A stretch of 64,000 bases of DNA from Marisa cornuarietis (lineage: Eukaryota > Mollusca > Gastropoda > Architaenioglossa > Ampullariidae). Position numbers and translations under genes: made by a program. Position 1 is the first letter of the stretch; the number at the start of each line of letters is the position of its first letter. The stretch lies in contig SMMW01000033.1 of assembly GCA_004794655.1 (NCBI GenBank), positions 1,491,501 to 1,555,500 of the forward strand. Reading direction: 5' to 3'. A model generated the notes under the pieces. It was not told the DNA's origin and did no database searches. It was given only the letters and a program-made list of their open reading frames with translations. Shown here piece after piece: positions 28,201 to 43,200 of the stretch.

Positions 28201-31200
28201 TTATGTGAATGGATGACGCAATTCTCCATATTGCATCATGACATGATGCATAAAGAATGTCAGACTGTTTACATAAACAAACAGTTAATCTATCAAAGAG
28301 GCGCTATGGTCTGGTGCAATATGGATCAACACAGACAGGAATAGTCTAAACAGTATTTCCCCATCTGTTCTAAGATAATTGGCATCAAGCAGAGGGACTT
28401 AGCTTCTTTCTGTGATCAACAAATAGTCAGGAAAGCTTTCCGCATTTTGTCAACACCTGAGTATGTACTTAATGTGTTATTAAGCTCAAGTAAACGTTAT
28501 GCCATGCCTGTATGTAGAAGCAATAGGCACCTGAAATCGTTTGTGCCATCTGCAGTCCAGCTGCTCAATCACAGATGAATTGTTAGCGGTGTGTATGTGT
28601 GTGTGTGTGTGTGTGAGATGATGTAGGTGTGCATATATTCGAATGGCCTTGATGAAAGTTAAGATTATGTCATTTGGTCATAATTTTGCATTGCTCATAT
28701 TTTTCACATCGTAATGAATTTTTTTTTTTTTTGTAATCAGAACTTGATATATAGTAACCGAGCACCTTTCCCATGTTTAAATTGCCCATTGCAACTAATA
28801 AAGTTGGTCATATTTACATATCGTATTTATTTACAGACAAGGTATCATTCCATGCCAACCTAGATAAAAGAGTAAGTCAGTGTAGTCGGTCGGCATGGAT
28901 TGTAATATCGTGTTAACGTTGCTAGGTAGCCAAAGCAGTAACTAGGTGGATAGGCATTCTGATTGGCCGGTACTTGGGAAGTGTTAGCAAGGTTAGGTAG
29001 GTAGCGACTTCCCAAGGGAAAAATGGCATTCAGAGAAAAGCCTTCTATTCAGACAGCCTTACATGCTAACGGCAGCAAAGAACGGGAGGATACTTTACCA
29101 TGCACCATTAGCATATCACTACTGCAGAGTAGACTGAGTAAGCCAAAGTCTCGACAGACACCGATAGGCCTAGCTGGTAAGTCTGCTGCCTGCTCTGACA
29201 AAGTTAGTGGCTGGATGTAATGGAGTATAGAGACATTTTTTTCACCATCATCCATCTTTCGCCTAGCAACGGTTTAACATCATATCATTAATTAACCTTG
29301 AGGCAGAGTGAGTGTGGGCATGTACGGGTGAATATTGTTAAAATTTAACAGCAAGCAGTGACTCTAGCTGTTAACATTCTTCAATGGTAACTTTCTATTT
29401 AAAGGTTAAATTTTATGCGAGAACTTCGGATGAATAATTTTCTTTTTGTCTGACTTCAGAAGTTCTGTGCAGTGTATCCCTGACTGAGGGCATGACTAGA
29501 GTCACTGTTTGTGATGCTATCTATTTGCTACCTTGCAATTTATGGCAAGTTATTGCCTTGCAGTGGCGGCCTAAAGTTTTATCATCCTATTGGATTATTT
29601 CAACTATTTAAACTACTTGAACTATATTTCAACTATTACCAATATCATCGATATTGCTGTAGTGCTACCTTAATCATATCAAGTACATTGCCGTCTCCAC
29701 TATCATCTTGGATACCACTACTGCTATCGCCACAGTCTATCGATTTTTGCATTCCTAAGTCAAAGAATCCAGGTGACCCCCTCGTCCAGCTGTCTGCTTA
29801 ACATCTGCTTATGTTCGTGGCCATGGATGTATCATTAAATTTTGTGACTTTATCACCATCATCATTCACTACTTGTCAAGACAGCTCCCCTGCTACATCA
29901 ACCTTGTGAGCCAGACTGTCGTGGCAGGAGTATGCCAGATAAGTGATAGTAATGCAGCAGTGTTCTTGGTCTGGGTCACCTGCTACAGGGCACTGCTGCA
30001 GAACTCTCATTGACATTTTCAGCCATGTTTAGTTCACATTTCATTTTTCTGTCTACGTTAGACATTAAATGTGTTTATTGTTGGTCGGTCCTTTTTGTTA
30101 TTGATAAAGGCAGAAGAGTGCAGCACGGCTTGGTCATGCATGCCAGTTCATGCACCTCCTGCAAGCAAGCAGTGAGCACCTTCTTACTAAATCACTCACC
30201 TCCCCTGTTTTTCCACACAACTGTAAAGAGATCCATAGCAGGGAGGCAGGAGGGAAGTAGCGATCATGTCCTCTAATAAATACTTAGATGACATCACTAT
30301 GTGGAGATTCTAGCTACTGCAAATCCAGCTGGCCAAAACTGTTCCGGTCAAACAACCACAGAACCATAGGTCATGAAAACAGTTCAGCCCCATCTCCCAT
30401 CTCCACTTGTTAGGCCAGTAAGCACAACTCCAGTTATTCACCTGGACTTAGTCTGGAACCCACTGTAGGTAGGCAGGAGGGAGCTAGCTGTCATGTCATC
30501 TGGTAAGTACTCAAAGAAAGAAATTTTACCACCAAAAATGGAATTTCTTCTTCCTACTGTACCAGATGACATGACTATGTGGAGACTAACAGGTGGAGGG
30601 AGTGGTAATCCACCCTGGCAGCAAACCTAGTGATACACTAGTGAAACAAACAAATTAACACACCTCAAATCCAGCCAGGCTGTAGGCTGTGAGGCGGCCT
30701 TAACTGTGCTAATAAGGATTGCCTTCAGGCCAGCCAAACAGGCCGTAACACCTGCTACGTGCTGTGCTGCCAAGCTAACACCAATCCTTCTAGCAGCATC
30801 ATAAGGGGTGCCAGGTCCCACAGGCAGAACCTGGGGAAAGTCAAATAACACGCCTTCCTAACATCTGAATGATAACTTACAGAGCTACATTCTTCTAACA
30901 GTTTAAACTAATGGCATCCACATAACTTCATGTGCCCTAGCAGCACAAGTGAGGCCGCTGTTGAAACAGCGCTACATAGACAGCCTTAATGACTGACTAG
31001 AACCAGGCCATGACCAATTGCATTGAAAATCTCTGAATTCAAGCCAGAAGGCTATGCCATGTAAAACCCCCCAGATATTCCATGTTAGAATTGAAGAGGC
31101 CAGAAGGGCTCCAAGTCACCAAGTTCTAGCAAGGTCGGAACCCAGCGCCATTCCAAGAAGTGGAGAACATGTGATCTACAGTGTGAGGCAATGAAATGGC

Positions 31201-34200
31201 CAGCAATGCAGAATATCACTATTGGTCCTCACATCCTACAACCCAAAAGATGGATTGTATATCTAAAGTCTTTAAAAGTAATTGGCACCAGTAGTTTCTG
31301 AAAGAACAGTCACAGAAACAATCCACCATGTTTGCCAGGGACATAAATGTGAACTTCAGTCTATAACTGATTGGATACGTCTCCAAAACCCTCCCCTGGT
31401 TTTCCTTCTCATACTTGTAAGCAGAAGGCTTTCTAGCAGAAGCAAAACGCTCCAAAAGAAAAACCTACTTCCGATGATATCCCTGATAAGACCCAGGTGT
31501 GAAGGTTCAGAATCTCTTGCACTGATTGTGTGGTTGTTGCAATGGGGTTCGGATGGCTGGTAGCTTCTGCAGTACCATCAACAAGGCTGCTAGCACTGAG
31601 CTCTAAGGCTGACCAGATTAGTAGACCACTATGTGAAGCCTGAACTCCGCCTGGAACACCCATGCCCGGATGAAGGAGGAGGGCTGGGCGTGGAGCTAGC
31701 AACCCCACCCCATAAAAAAAACATTGCTACAGAAATTTCAACTACAATATTACCACAACAAGAGCCTGAAAGGGAAGATCCCTCTTTGGAGGGGCCTATG
31801 ACGCGTGTTGGCAAAAGCCTTTGGGAAGTCAGCTCGCCGACCCATCTTCAGCCTGTTGTCCCACAAGCAACAACATGCATAGACAAAGCTCACTCGGCTC
31901 TCTGAAGAAGCAGCAACAACTGGCCTGACAATCAACATCAAGAAGACAGAGGTAATGCGGGTCAACAACAAGCAAGAAGCCCCACTTCAACTGCATGGGG
32001 AATGTATTACAGAGACCGACTGCTTCACCTACCTTGGCAGCATAGTCACCAAGGATGTAGGTGCAGATGAAGATGTAAGAAACCAAATAAATAAAGCCAC
32101 GCATGCATTCCACATCCTGCGACCCATCTGGAATCTGAGGTAATTCTAGGATTTCAAAAAGAAGGGCCCTCTCAATGGAAAAAGGGGGCCTTCAAATGAA
32201 ACAAGGGGCCCCTTGAAACAAACATATTTTCACTGCTTTTTCCGATAAATATTTGGTATACAACAAAATACTTTATTAATCACAATAAATTTTATTAATC
32301 ACAAGAAATTTTATTAATCACAAGAAACTGAAGATTAATCACAAGAAACTGAAGAATAATCACATAGATATCTTTTTCTTTTATATGGATAAATTATCTT
32401 TCATCATTAGTGTGATCATAGCATCCTAAATTTGCAAACCAGTTAGTCTTTGTGTCTATCTCATTGGGCTATGAGCTAATGTTTAGACACTTTTCATATG
32501 TCTCATTAGTGCAGGGGTTAAAATGTTTCTCCTTGAGGCAACTTCTATGAGAAGACTTTATTAGGTTTTGATGGCTGAAGCCCTCTTTCACAGCCTGCAT
32601 TGTGGGATAGCATAAGGAGGCACAGCTTTCCAAGAACCAGCAAATTGGAAAATGAATCCCTGTGAAAGTCAAATAACAGTTTAAACAGCTAGTGGAATCT
32701 CTACGATATGCATTCTGCGTTACAGTTTCTTTGACCACAATCCATTCCTCTAAACATGCTGCTTAAATGTAAAAAATAAATGTAAAAAAGCACACACACA
32801 CACACAAAAGGCCAGGGAAGTGACCAGGCAGGATGCTGTGCTCCAGTGGGGCACCGCCAGCCTGGGAGACCCTTGGCTTGTCCTCCCCGGGCCCTGGCCC
32901 AGTAGGTTTTTAGCCTGTCCTCACTGGGCCAGGAGGTGGACTGTGGGCAGAGGACCCACAGCCTCATTTGTTCAAAGTCTGTCCATCTATTCACTGGATT
33001 CTCAGTATTCTCCTGATGTCACTAACCTTTATACTCTGGAGCCATTGCCATTAAATCTACAGTGACCACCCTTCACTGCCGAAACGCAGCAAATCTTCAC
33101 TGTTCTTTGTCCTACATCTTTGTGACTATTTTGTGATCTTGTTCAACCCAGTGAGTTTGCCTTTGGCTGAGATATTGCACTATATAAATTCTCACATTAC
33201 TATTATTAGATTATGAGGGACAAAATCAGGGATCAACTTCAAATTCCCAAAGTGGTGGATGGAGGTAGCAGAGATGGAGCAAGCTACAAAGAGTAAGAAA
33301 AAAATGAGTTGGTGGGGGTGGGGGGTGTGAGTCGCTGACAACACAATTTTTATATTCCCTTTCAAATGACACTTTGTGCCCCCTTTGCTTAGCATAAGCT
33401 GTCAGCCTGTTACATAGGGGATATCAAGAGTAAAAACTGTTCACAATTTTGATGCACTGCTGCTGCGAATGAATACTCAAGACTCAAATAAAGTGATAGA
33501 TCAGAAGCTGACAATAAAATCACAGCTAATAAAAGTTTGCAGCAAAAAAAAAAAAAGCCAGACACACTGCCTACTGAAGTAAATTTCTTAGCTTTACAAA
33601 ACAATGCAATGTTATCTCATAACAGCAATTTACTTTGCACATGTTACATGGCTTGCCAATGCAGCAATTGCAAATCCTTCTTAAAACTTTCCCTTACACC
33701 CTGCTTGTTAACTTATTCTTACCCTTTGCTTGTTAATTTACCCTTACACTCTGCTTGTTAACTTACCCGTACTCTCTGTACATTCTGCTTGTTAACTTTC
33801 TCTTACCCTTTGCTTGTTAACTTACTCTTACACTCTTCTTGTTAACTTACTCTTACCTTTTGCTTGTTAACTTACCCTTACACTCTGCTTGTCAAATTTT
33901 TTATTTCCAGACTTCCTCAACAGCTTTCCTGTTTTGCTGCGTAACTGTCTCCAGGAAAAAAATGAAACAGAATGAGCAAGTGCCTCACCCAGATATGAAA
34001 GAGCAAGGTATATCCTTCATGTAATGGCAAGGGTAAAAGAGAAAACATTAGATTAGGTAAGGAAAATAATGGTAATATGGGGCAGGAGGCTGGTTTTAGC
34101 AATGATGATACCACTAATAGAAAACATCACAATTTTTGACAAAATGCTTCTAATAGGTGAGATAGTAAGACTTTGACGACTGTTTTCGCATCCTGGGAAA

Positions 34201-37200
34201 AGCCCATTAGTTATAGTGTGGTGACTATCGTGTCTGTAGCGTAAGAAGTATGTTTGAACCAAGCCAGCAAATACCTCATTTTTGAGCTGCACTCTAGTGA
34301 GGCCTGCAAACTTCAACAGGAAATGAGCTTTCTCCATACAAGCAAGCACTGGGTTGTGTTCCAAAGTATCCTCTTCCAAAGTTGCAAATTTCTGTTTCTG
34401 ACTGGCCTGTACAGAAAATCACCTCACTAAAGGATTCACAAATGATCACACTGGGAATTTCTTCTTATTTATTGTTTCCATTTCTCCGTCAGATGGGTTA
34501 ATGCTATGTCGATAAGCAAAGTCACCAAACTGGGATGATATAGCCTGATCTTTTCATCAAAACATCAAACAATAATTGAAACAAGCTGCATATGTGTACC
34601 ACACTAGTGAAGAAGCCAGTCAGTTCACTCCAATGAAATCCACCTGACCTAACTGAGAAATATTTCCAATTATATCCATTAATTTTCTATAGCAAAGATG
34701 AAAACATAGAAAATGATGTAAAGCTTTATTGCTGAGATATAGCATAATACTGTGAAAACAGTCCTACAGATAACTGGGATGGAACTGAGTGAACCAAAAA
34801 ACAAACCAGCAACAGTCGCAGAGATTCTGCTGTAGAAAAAGCATGCAAGATTCCCTCACTCAGTGCGTTATCACCATTGCTTCGCACTGGAGAGAAAAAA
34901 ACAATTGCATTTACAAGTTAGGTAGGAGAGAAGAGAGTGAAAAAATAATGACTAAATGATTTTATTATTTTTATGCATTTCTAAATCACTCATCTTTACA
35001 TGTATACAATTAGAAAACTACTAGTGAATGTTTACCTACAGGAAAAATGCTCACATTACAAATAATAGCAAACATGGTGGAATATCCAACCCAGCTATTC
35101 ACTGTGAATACCCATCAGAAACTTTTCAAAAGAACAATTAAAATTACCCTAACAGTAAACATATCTACCAAATTTACTATATTAACAAAAAAAGCTTCAA
35201 AATCTGACGCACTGAATTTGTCCATGTCATCACGTAGCTGTTGTGTATGCCACACCAAAGCAGCAAAAACAGATATGACTGCTGCATCTACTTCAGGGCC
35301 ACCTATTGCAACAGACCCTTTTGGACGATTCTCCAGGAACCTGCACGAAGAGATGAAACTATCCTCAATCTAAGTCATTCATTTTTTGGTAATAGTTACC
35401 ATTTTAGTTCTGCTGCTGGACTGGTTATAACAACAACAAAAAATACCATTTCTGATGCTAAAATTCCTTTCTTCCTGTTTATTGGTCAGGTCTGACCAAT
35501 TGCGAGTGGATAGCTGGAATTGAGGTAGCTAGTCAGGATAACTCCACATAGCCACGTCATCTGGGACAGTATGAAGAAAACCCAAAAGAAAACAAAAACA
35601 ACAAAGATGCACTTGCACAATTAGCTTCTAGTAAAGTCATCATCACCGAAACGGCATTGCAGGGTATGCTTTTTTTTGTAATTCCCTAGTTTTATATCTA
35701 CATACAGTCTGCCCAATCACATCAAGGTGGGCGACAGCAACATCACCTTCACGTCATCCGTTAGGAATCTGGGATTTATTGTCACTGATGACATGACACT
35801 CGATAGACATGTAGCAGCTGTCTGTCGGTCTGCCTATTATGAGATCCGTAAGATCAGTGCCATCCGTCACTTTCTCTCTACACGCGCTACCAACACTCTT
35901 GTCTGTGCGTTTGTTCTTTCTCGACTTGACTACTGCAACTCCTTGCTGGCAGGCTGCCCTGACTACCTCATTCAGAGACTCCAGAGAGTACAGAACTCTG
36001 CTGCGCGTCTGGTGCTTAGAGCAAGGAAACGGGACCATGTCACTCCTCTCCTTCGTTTTCTACACTGGCTACCCATCCGTTCTCGCATTCAGTACAAACT
36101 GTCTGTGCTGTGTTTTAATTTCTTTGCTGGCTCCTGTCCTGACTATTTCTCTGAACTTCTCATCCCTTACTCTCCGTCCAGACAACTACGCTCTTTGTCT
36201 GACGACCGTATCCTAACTGTTCCTGTCACCAGAACAACAACATATGGTCACAGGACTTTTGGCTACTGTGCTGCAAAACAATGGAACTCTCTCCCTTTCC
36301 ATATCCGCCACCTTCCTACAACTGAATCTTTCAAATCTGTACTGAAAACGCACCTCTTCCTTGAGAATTACTCCTAACACAGTCCACACAATGCTAGTCC
36401 TTCTTAACCCCCCCCCCCTTCCCTCTTGCTACTTTACCCATCTTTCTCGCAGAATCACTATATTTCTCTGTTCCTGTTACTTGATGCCTTTTGTTTTCTG
36501 TTTTGTCATCAGTACTGTCGTTTTCTTTCGTCCCCTTTGTTTTGTATCTACTTAGTCCATGTCTCTTCCTCGTTTTAAGCGCTAAGAGCATGCTCTCTAT
36601 GAGCATGAATATGCGCTATGAAAATCTTCACTATTATTATTATTATACATCAAGGAGGAAAGTTTCATAACTATGTGACTAACGTGTGACTGAACTTCAA
36701 AGCAAAGGCTGCAAGTCTGAGAACTGGTAGGATCAGCAAGCTGAAAACTTTTAGCCAGGAGCAAGTGGGTACCTCATCTAAGTAAAAGAGCAGGAATGTT
36801 GTGCAGTAGACAGGTAAGCCAAGAAGATCAGTAGAGAGCGAGTCAAAGGATGCCGGAACCACATGGGCCCAACTGAGGGGGGCTTCCCAAAAGGTGTTGT
36901 TGCGGGCCTGTGCTCCTCGAGGAGTAACAAGGAATGATGATGATGATGATAAGACAGGTAAGCCAGTGAAAGCTCGTTGCTCATAAAACCACAAAGCCAT
37001 GTGATACCTTTACTTTTTTTCATATATCAAGTAAGGAAAATAACTGTTGAGTTTGCACATAACCAAAAACTGTAGTGAAAGAAATAAATTTGTCTTGTTA
37101 ATGATGATGATGACCATTTATAATGCGCAGGTATTCATTCAGAAGAATGTTACTTGCACAGCAAAAACAGAAGAGAAGAAAAAAATAAAACAACAGGAAA

Positions 37201-40200
37201 GTAAAAAAAATAAAGACAGAAGTGTTGCTTGGTTGTTGAAGTCCATCTTAAGTAAACACATGAGTCTTCAGTCTTTTCCGAAACGTGGTTGCTGAGGTGA
37301 TGGTGGACAATGACGATGGCAGGGCATTCCACAGCTTAGGCACCGCGCTTTTGAAGGCCCTGGCTCCAGTGCGCTTTTTGTTTGTGTCTTCCATTGCATG
37401 GAGACACAAACGTGACTGGGAGCCAAAGCACAGGTGACGTGACGGCTGGTAAGGAAGAACTACCTCTTGCAAGTAGTCAGGAGCAGTTTTGAACTATGCC
37501 CCAACCAAACACCATTGAACATAATAATAATAATAGTGAACTTCTATAGTGAACTTCCCTGCTTGCAGAAAGCTCAATGCGTTTTGACATAATAGGTCAG
37601 CAATATCATGTAGATTAGCAGACTCCACAGCACAATGTCACCATAGGAAAACTCAATATGTTGTACAGAAACTAAACAAGTAAAATAACAGTGTCGCGCA
37701 GAGCAACATTTCAGGTTTCCCACAGTCAAGGAAAGGTGAAGGGAAGATCCGTCTGAATACTTCAAGTTTTAGGGCAACACAGTCGAGCATCAAGGCACTT
37801 AAGAAGCAAACATAACAGCAGCCTTAAAACACACATGGAGCAGGACAACATAAAACTACAAGTCCATAATAAAACAGACTCATCATAAGCGACACTTTGA
37901 GGTGTAGAGATCCGAGATCTATTTTCCATAAATTTGCAGCCATAAATCACAGGCCCGCAGATCAGAAAATGGAAAACTGCATGGTCAGCAGTGCCAAAAA
38001 CCTTAAAAGTTTCAGTGACAGTAATCCAAATGATGCACAGATCCAAAATATGGCAAGAAGGCACAGACATTGCAGTTGAATAAAAAAATGCTCTAGAAAA
38101 CTTAGACAAGTTGCGAAGACACAGAAACTAATCCAGAAACACAGGTAATGATGTCACAGATTCAAGGATCACACAAAACCTGATGCAGATAAACGAGCAA
38201 AGACAAATTGTGATGAAGGGTTTTCACCCTCTAGCCAGTTAGGCAAAGGGACATCACTCTCATCCAGTGAAAGTTAACATAACCAGCTCCCTTCATTCCT
38301 GAATAATTCTGTAATTCTGTGGTTGATGTAAATATTTACTTTTCAATTTTAATGCAAGAATGTGAGAACTGAATGATAAAAGTAATATACATCTGGAACA
38401 TTCTTAATATTTTAATGTGGCAACCAAAGACAAAGACAAAGCAAGCTGTTACAAAACAAAAATTAACTTAAACTTCAGCATATCAAATTTCTGCTTAAAA
38501 AGTTACCTCTCCTTAAGCTTCTCAATGAGCAATCCATTTTCCTGTGATATTTCTGACTGACTGGTCAGTTCTTTCAGAAACTGCAATACAGGTGTGTGTT
38601 CCTCTGAGACCTGTGGAACATAAAAATCACAAACACGTGCTGCTATCATAATATTATTTATATTTCTGTATTTGTCTTTTATTTGTCAAAGTACTGTTGT
38701 TTATCCTTCCATTGTTCATATGTTATGTGTTCTTCTGTCCCTTGTATGTTGTCAATGTCTCGTTCTTGTCCTTAAGAACTACAAGCATGCTACTTACGAG
38801 AGTGAGTTTGCAATAATTATACAAATCTTGCATTTATTAAAATGATGCCTGTTATTACAGCTGATCCCTGTAGTTACTACTTAGTATTATAGTATGACAA
38901 ATTTATAAATGTGTGGGTTAGTACTTTTCCATGTACCACTATGTGTAGATAGAAATGCTTGCATATGTTCGTTTGCATTTGCTGAAGTGTACTGATTCAG
39001 ATAGGCTAATCACTGTTCACTCTTTCATGCTATGACGGCATATTTTCAAGGTACCATTTTAAAGAAAATGACATCTTTTAAGTCAGTTCAAATATATATA
39101 TATATATAAAAACACGCACAAATTTTCCAGAAAGTGTACGCTGTAACTTGGCAGTTCCGACCATATAGCCACCTCGGAATAAGGTAGTCCAAAGCTCACT
39201 ACGCAGCACATCCTGTTCTGACTCATCTGATGATGATAGCCGGTCTCCAGTCATCACTGTAGCAAAATAAACACATTTATTTTTCTCCCCACACAAATCT
39301 AAGCAACAATGTAATGTAACATGAATTTTTGATTAAATTTGCATCATATTTAAAACATATAATTTCCAAATTGCTTTCCACCTGGATTAGAGGCCAGTGT
39401 TGCACCACATAAAGATCCAAACAACTGCGTAAGCGACAACTGTAGGTCATAAGGCCAGGAAAGTGGAACATCTGGGCTACCCTTTGCAGTTACCTGAACA
39501 AACAACACAGTCTTGTGAGGCACTAAAGATGCATATCAATCTGTTTAGCAGTAGCCCACTTCAATAAAGTTTTGTTTTCTTCAAGGCCCATTCTTAAATT
39601 AAAAACCTGTTTTGAAAAAGAAATACTCACTCAAAAATGCTTATTCCCCTACAGAAAATTTTAATTAGTACTTGAAGATAATGCAGGAAGCAAACTTGCA
39701 TAATCTTTCAAAGCTTCAGAATAATGTCCTTTCGTATGTGTGGCTAGAAGGTGGCTCCTTTCCTTCACTTTTTCATCTCTGCTGGTTCGCTATGTTAAGG
39801 TTGGTGTCTAACACTGATTTGTCAATCTGTTCAGCGCTTTCATATGTTCTTTGATTAATTTCAGTTTTGTCAAAACTCTTTTTTTTTTTGCCTTCTGAAT
39901 CATTTTATTTCTACTGATGAATCTGTGCCATCTTAACATTACTTAGATTTTAGATCTGTGCTTCAGCAGTGTCAATTTCAGACTCCTTTTTATGCAATCG
40001 TTCCACAAGTTTCAATGCTTAGCTGTCGCAGCAAGCTTTGTGTGAAGTCTGGTCTTATATGGTTGATACTCTGCGCCTCCTGGAAGCTCAGCTTACAGTG
40101 ACCATTAGCATGATGTTCGACCAAGAGTTGTGTTGATGGAATAATATTTCTGTCTGTAACTGTAACAGAGTAGGATGAGGGTAGCTTGTCCTGTCACTCC

Positions 40201-43200
40201 ACAATAAACCAAACAACACTGACGTGGGTTCAGGCTTTACTTGTACGCCAGAGGATAGGTCCGACTAAGGCGAAAGCTTGCACATCTGATACACGTCCTC
40301 CCAAATGCTTAGTGGGGCGATGCTCCCACCTCTGCGCTCTACATACAACTCTCTACCACTGCCCTGTCTCCTCCCTTCTTCTTTCCAACGATCCTTCTCT
40401 AACGTCCTCCCCTTTTTACCTCATTCTCTCACGTCACACATCTTTTGACATCATCCATAGGCATTCAGATAACCTGTCATTCACGTGCTCTCTCTATCCT
40501 TGTGCAAGCGTGTGTTTGTGTGTGTGTGTGTGTGAAATGCATGTCCTACCCCATACTACTATACAACAGTTAGCCACTGCACCAATAATTTTTAAATGTG
40601 CTTTCATCAACATCATTTTCCACTACTTTTCAAACCATAACTTTCCTGACACTGAAGAATCCAGGCACTGGCAAGGCTGAAGATAGGATACCTCTTCTTT
40701 TCAATCTAAATAAAACCACTAACTGTGCTCACAATGCAGGCTTTGCTCATGACCAGCTACGTTTTCTTTTTGTAAAACACTTTGAGCCTGCCTCTGATGG
40801 TGGGTTCAAGTGCTATATAAATCCATTTTATTCTTCTTATTATTATTAATGTAGGTTTGTATGCATCTTTCTTCGTATCTATTTCTATCTCTTGATAATA
40901 TCTGCTGTTATGTTTTATCTGTTTGTAATGTGTGTTATAAGTGTTTTGAATTTGTATACAGAAAATAATTGTAAAGCACACAGAGTCCAGTGTACAGGGG
41001 AGAAATGTGCTACATAAATGTTCATTAGTTTTTCAGTGATTACATATCTGCTTCGGTACCCCAGAGTTTTTCTGACAGTGTAGCTCCTGAAGGCCCCATC
41101 CCTATCCATAGGTAATAAAAATTTGACATCTTGTCATGGATTATTCATGAAATGTGTGACCCATTGTAAGATTTTTTCTGACCTTAAATTTGTATCCCCA
41201 TTCTGTGTTGCTGCTGTCAGAACGGAAAGAAAAGTGAAGATGGGGACCACTGAAGTAGACTTGTTTTGGCCACTTGCTAGTACCAACTTTCTGGTCATAG
41301 CGAATTTTGACTCCTTTGGAGTCAGTGAATTCCAAATAGTCATACCTGTAAAACCAGACAACAATAATCTTAATTATGATAGTACAAGATACATTAATTT
41401 AAATTATAGAAAAAACAGCAATGATATCTTTAACCAACTGGGTCCCAAATTTCTGTTCCGTGGAATGTGAAAAGTCGAACTTTTGTCTTCTACACCAATT
41501 TAGAGTATCTTAAAAGTGAAAGGAGATAAAGAGCAACTCAACATAAATGCTGACAAAATTGTTCCACAACAATCACTTCTCTCAGATGCGTAAACACACA
41601 CGCATGCGCACACACACACTTTTATAAAGAGACAAGGGCAGACCTCCTCTCTGTTTCACATCGTGGATCAAAGTTGACAATAAACTTGGTGGCACCAGGG
41701 CAGGAAAAAAGCTTTAAAACAAAAACAATTTTCAAACTTATTTATTTAAATGCAATGCATGCATGCATTTAACTCTAGTACATTGACAAACGTGCAGAAT
41801 TTGTCAAACAGGTGCATTCAAGTCCCCGATGCTTTCAAGCTATAACCTAGCTATCAAGTGCAGCTACTTACAAAAAGGATTATATCATACATTAACAACA
41901 GCCAAATTAGTAAACTACCATCTAACCTTTTTCTTAAGAAAACTTTTAGAAACAACTGCTACATCCCATCCCAAACAGAATGATTCACTAAGCTTTTCAA
42001 ACTTGTTAACAAGTCTAATGACTCCAGTTTTCTCATGCTTTCAATTATTGTACTGACATTACAGTGGTGTGAAATTCAATATACAAACCTGAGCTATAGA
42101 AGAGTTGTTGTCATAGTTATGTGGGGATTCAACATCCCATGTCCTGAGTACAATGTCATCATTCTTCATGTCACACCAGTTTTCACTAGTTATCTACAAA
42201 AACAGAAGTCTAAACAGTGATAACTTTGTCCTATATCACATCACCAAATTTATCAAGAATTTTTATAAGAACTGGGATATGTAATTGGAGAAAACATTAA
42301 GTTCACATGTGTTCACATCTACACATATTCTTTCTCTCTCTCTCTCTGTTATGACAACACAAACAAGCTGAACTATTCCACCTCTGGAAATAATGAAGGA
42401 GCCATCTTCTCAAGACTGGAAAGTTGCTGAGACAATGGGTAGAAGCTATGCAACAAAGTCACACAGGAATGTGAGTCCAGTTTGTCTACCAGAAACATCA
42501 AGATCAGCACCTGGAGAATAAAATAAAAGATAGGGTCAACTGAAAAAAAGATGGTAAAAAAAGCGGTAAGATTATTAGTTCTAATTAACTGATGTGCCTT
42601 AGTGCTTCTGTGGGAAGTCCGCATGACTTCTTTACATAAGACCTTCATATCATAAATGACAAAAGATAGATCCAGAGAACTGAGAGATCTGTAAATGTTT
42701 AACATAATATAACAGACAGCAGATTGCCCTGCACAATGATCATACAGTCTCCCTGTAATATTTCAATGTCTTTAATGAAAACTATTTACATACATTTTTA
42801 ACGTATTTGTTGAACAATGAATCAAAATACCACGTATACTATTGTAATAATTTATATAAAGTCTTCTTTCCAGAAGCAGCTCATTAATATAAAACAAAAA
42901 GAATCATTAGAAACAGGAAAAGAATAACTGGAGCTCACCAACTGTCTCACAATAGAAGATAAAAAAGCTGGGTTCATTTCTCTGACCAGTTCCTCCTAAA
43001 ATACATGAAAGCCCCATCTTAAAATAAATCTTCAGATACAAGTTTTTCATGCTGTTCTTCAAACAACTAAATATGACATGGCTTGGAGTTTAAGTGCAGT
43101 TAAGAATCTTTAGTCTGTCTATAATACAAGTTAACATATTTTAAAAATAAATTACCAACAGATTGACAAAAAAAACTGACAAAGTGAACACTTTTTTGTT

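Noticed and set aside
29023..29220. 65-codon frame as a nested gene
   Set aside because: There is no domain, splice signal or support from context; kept only as a low-interest composition finding.
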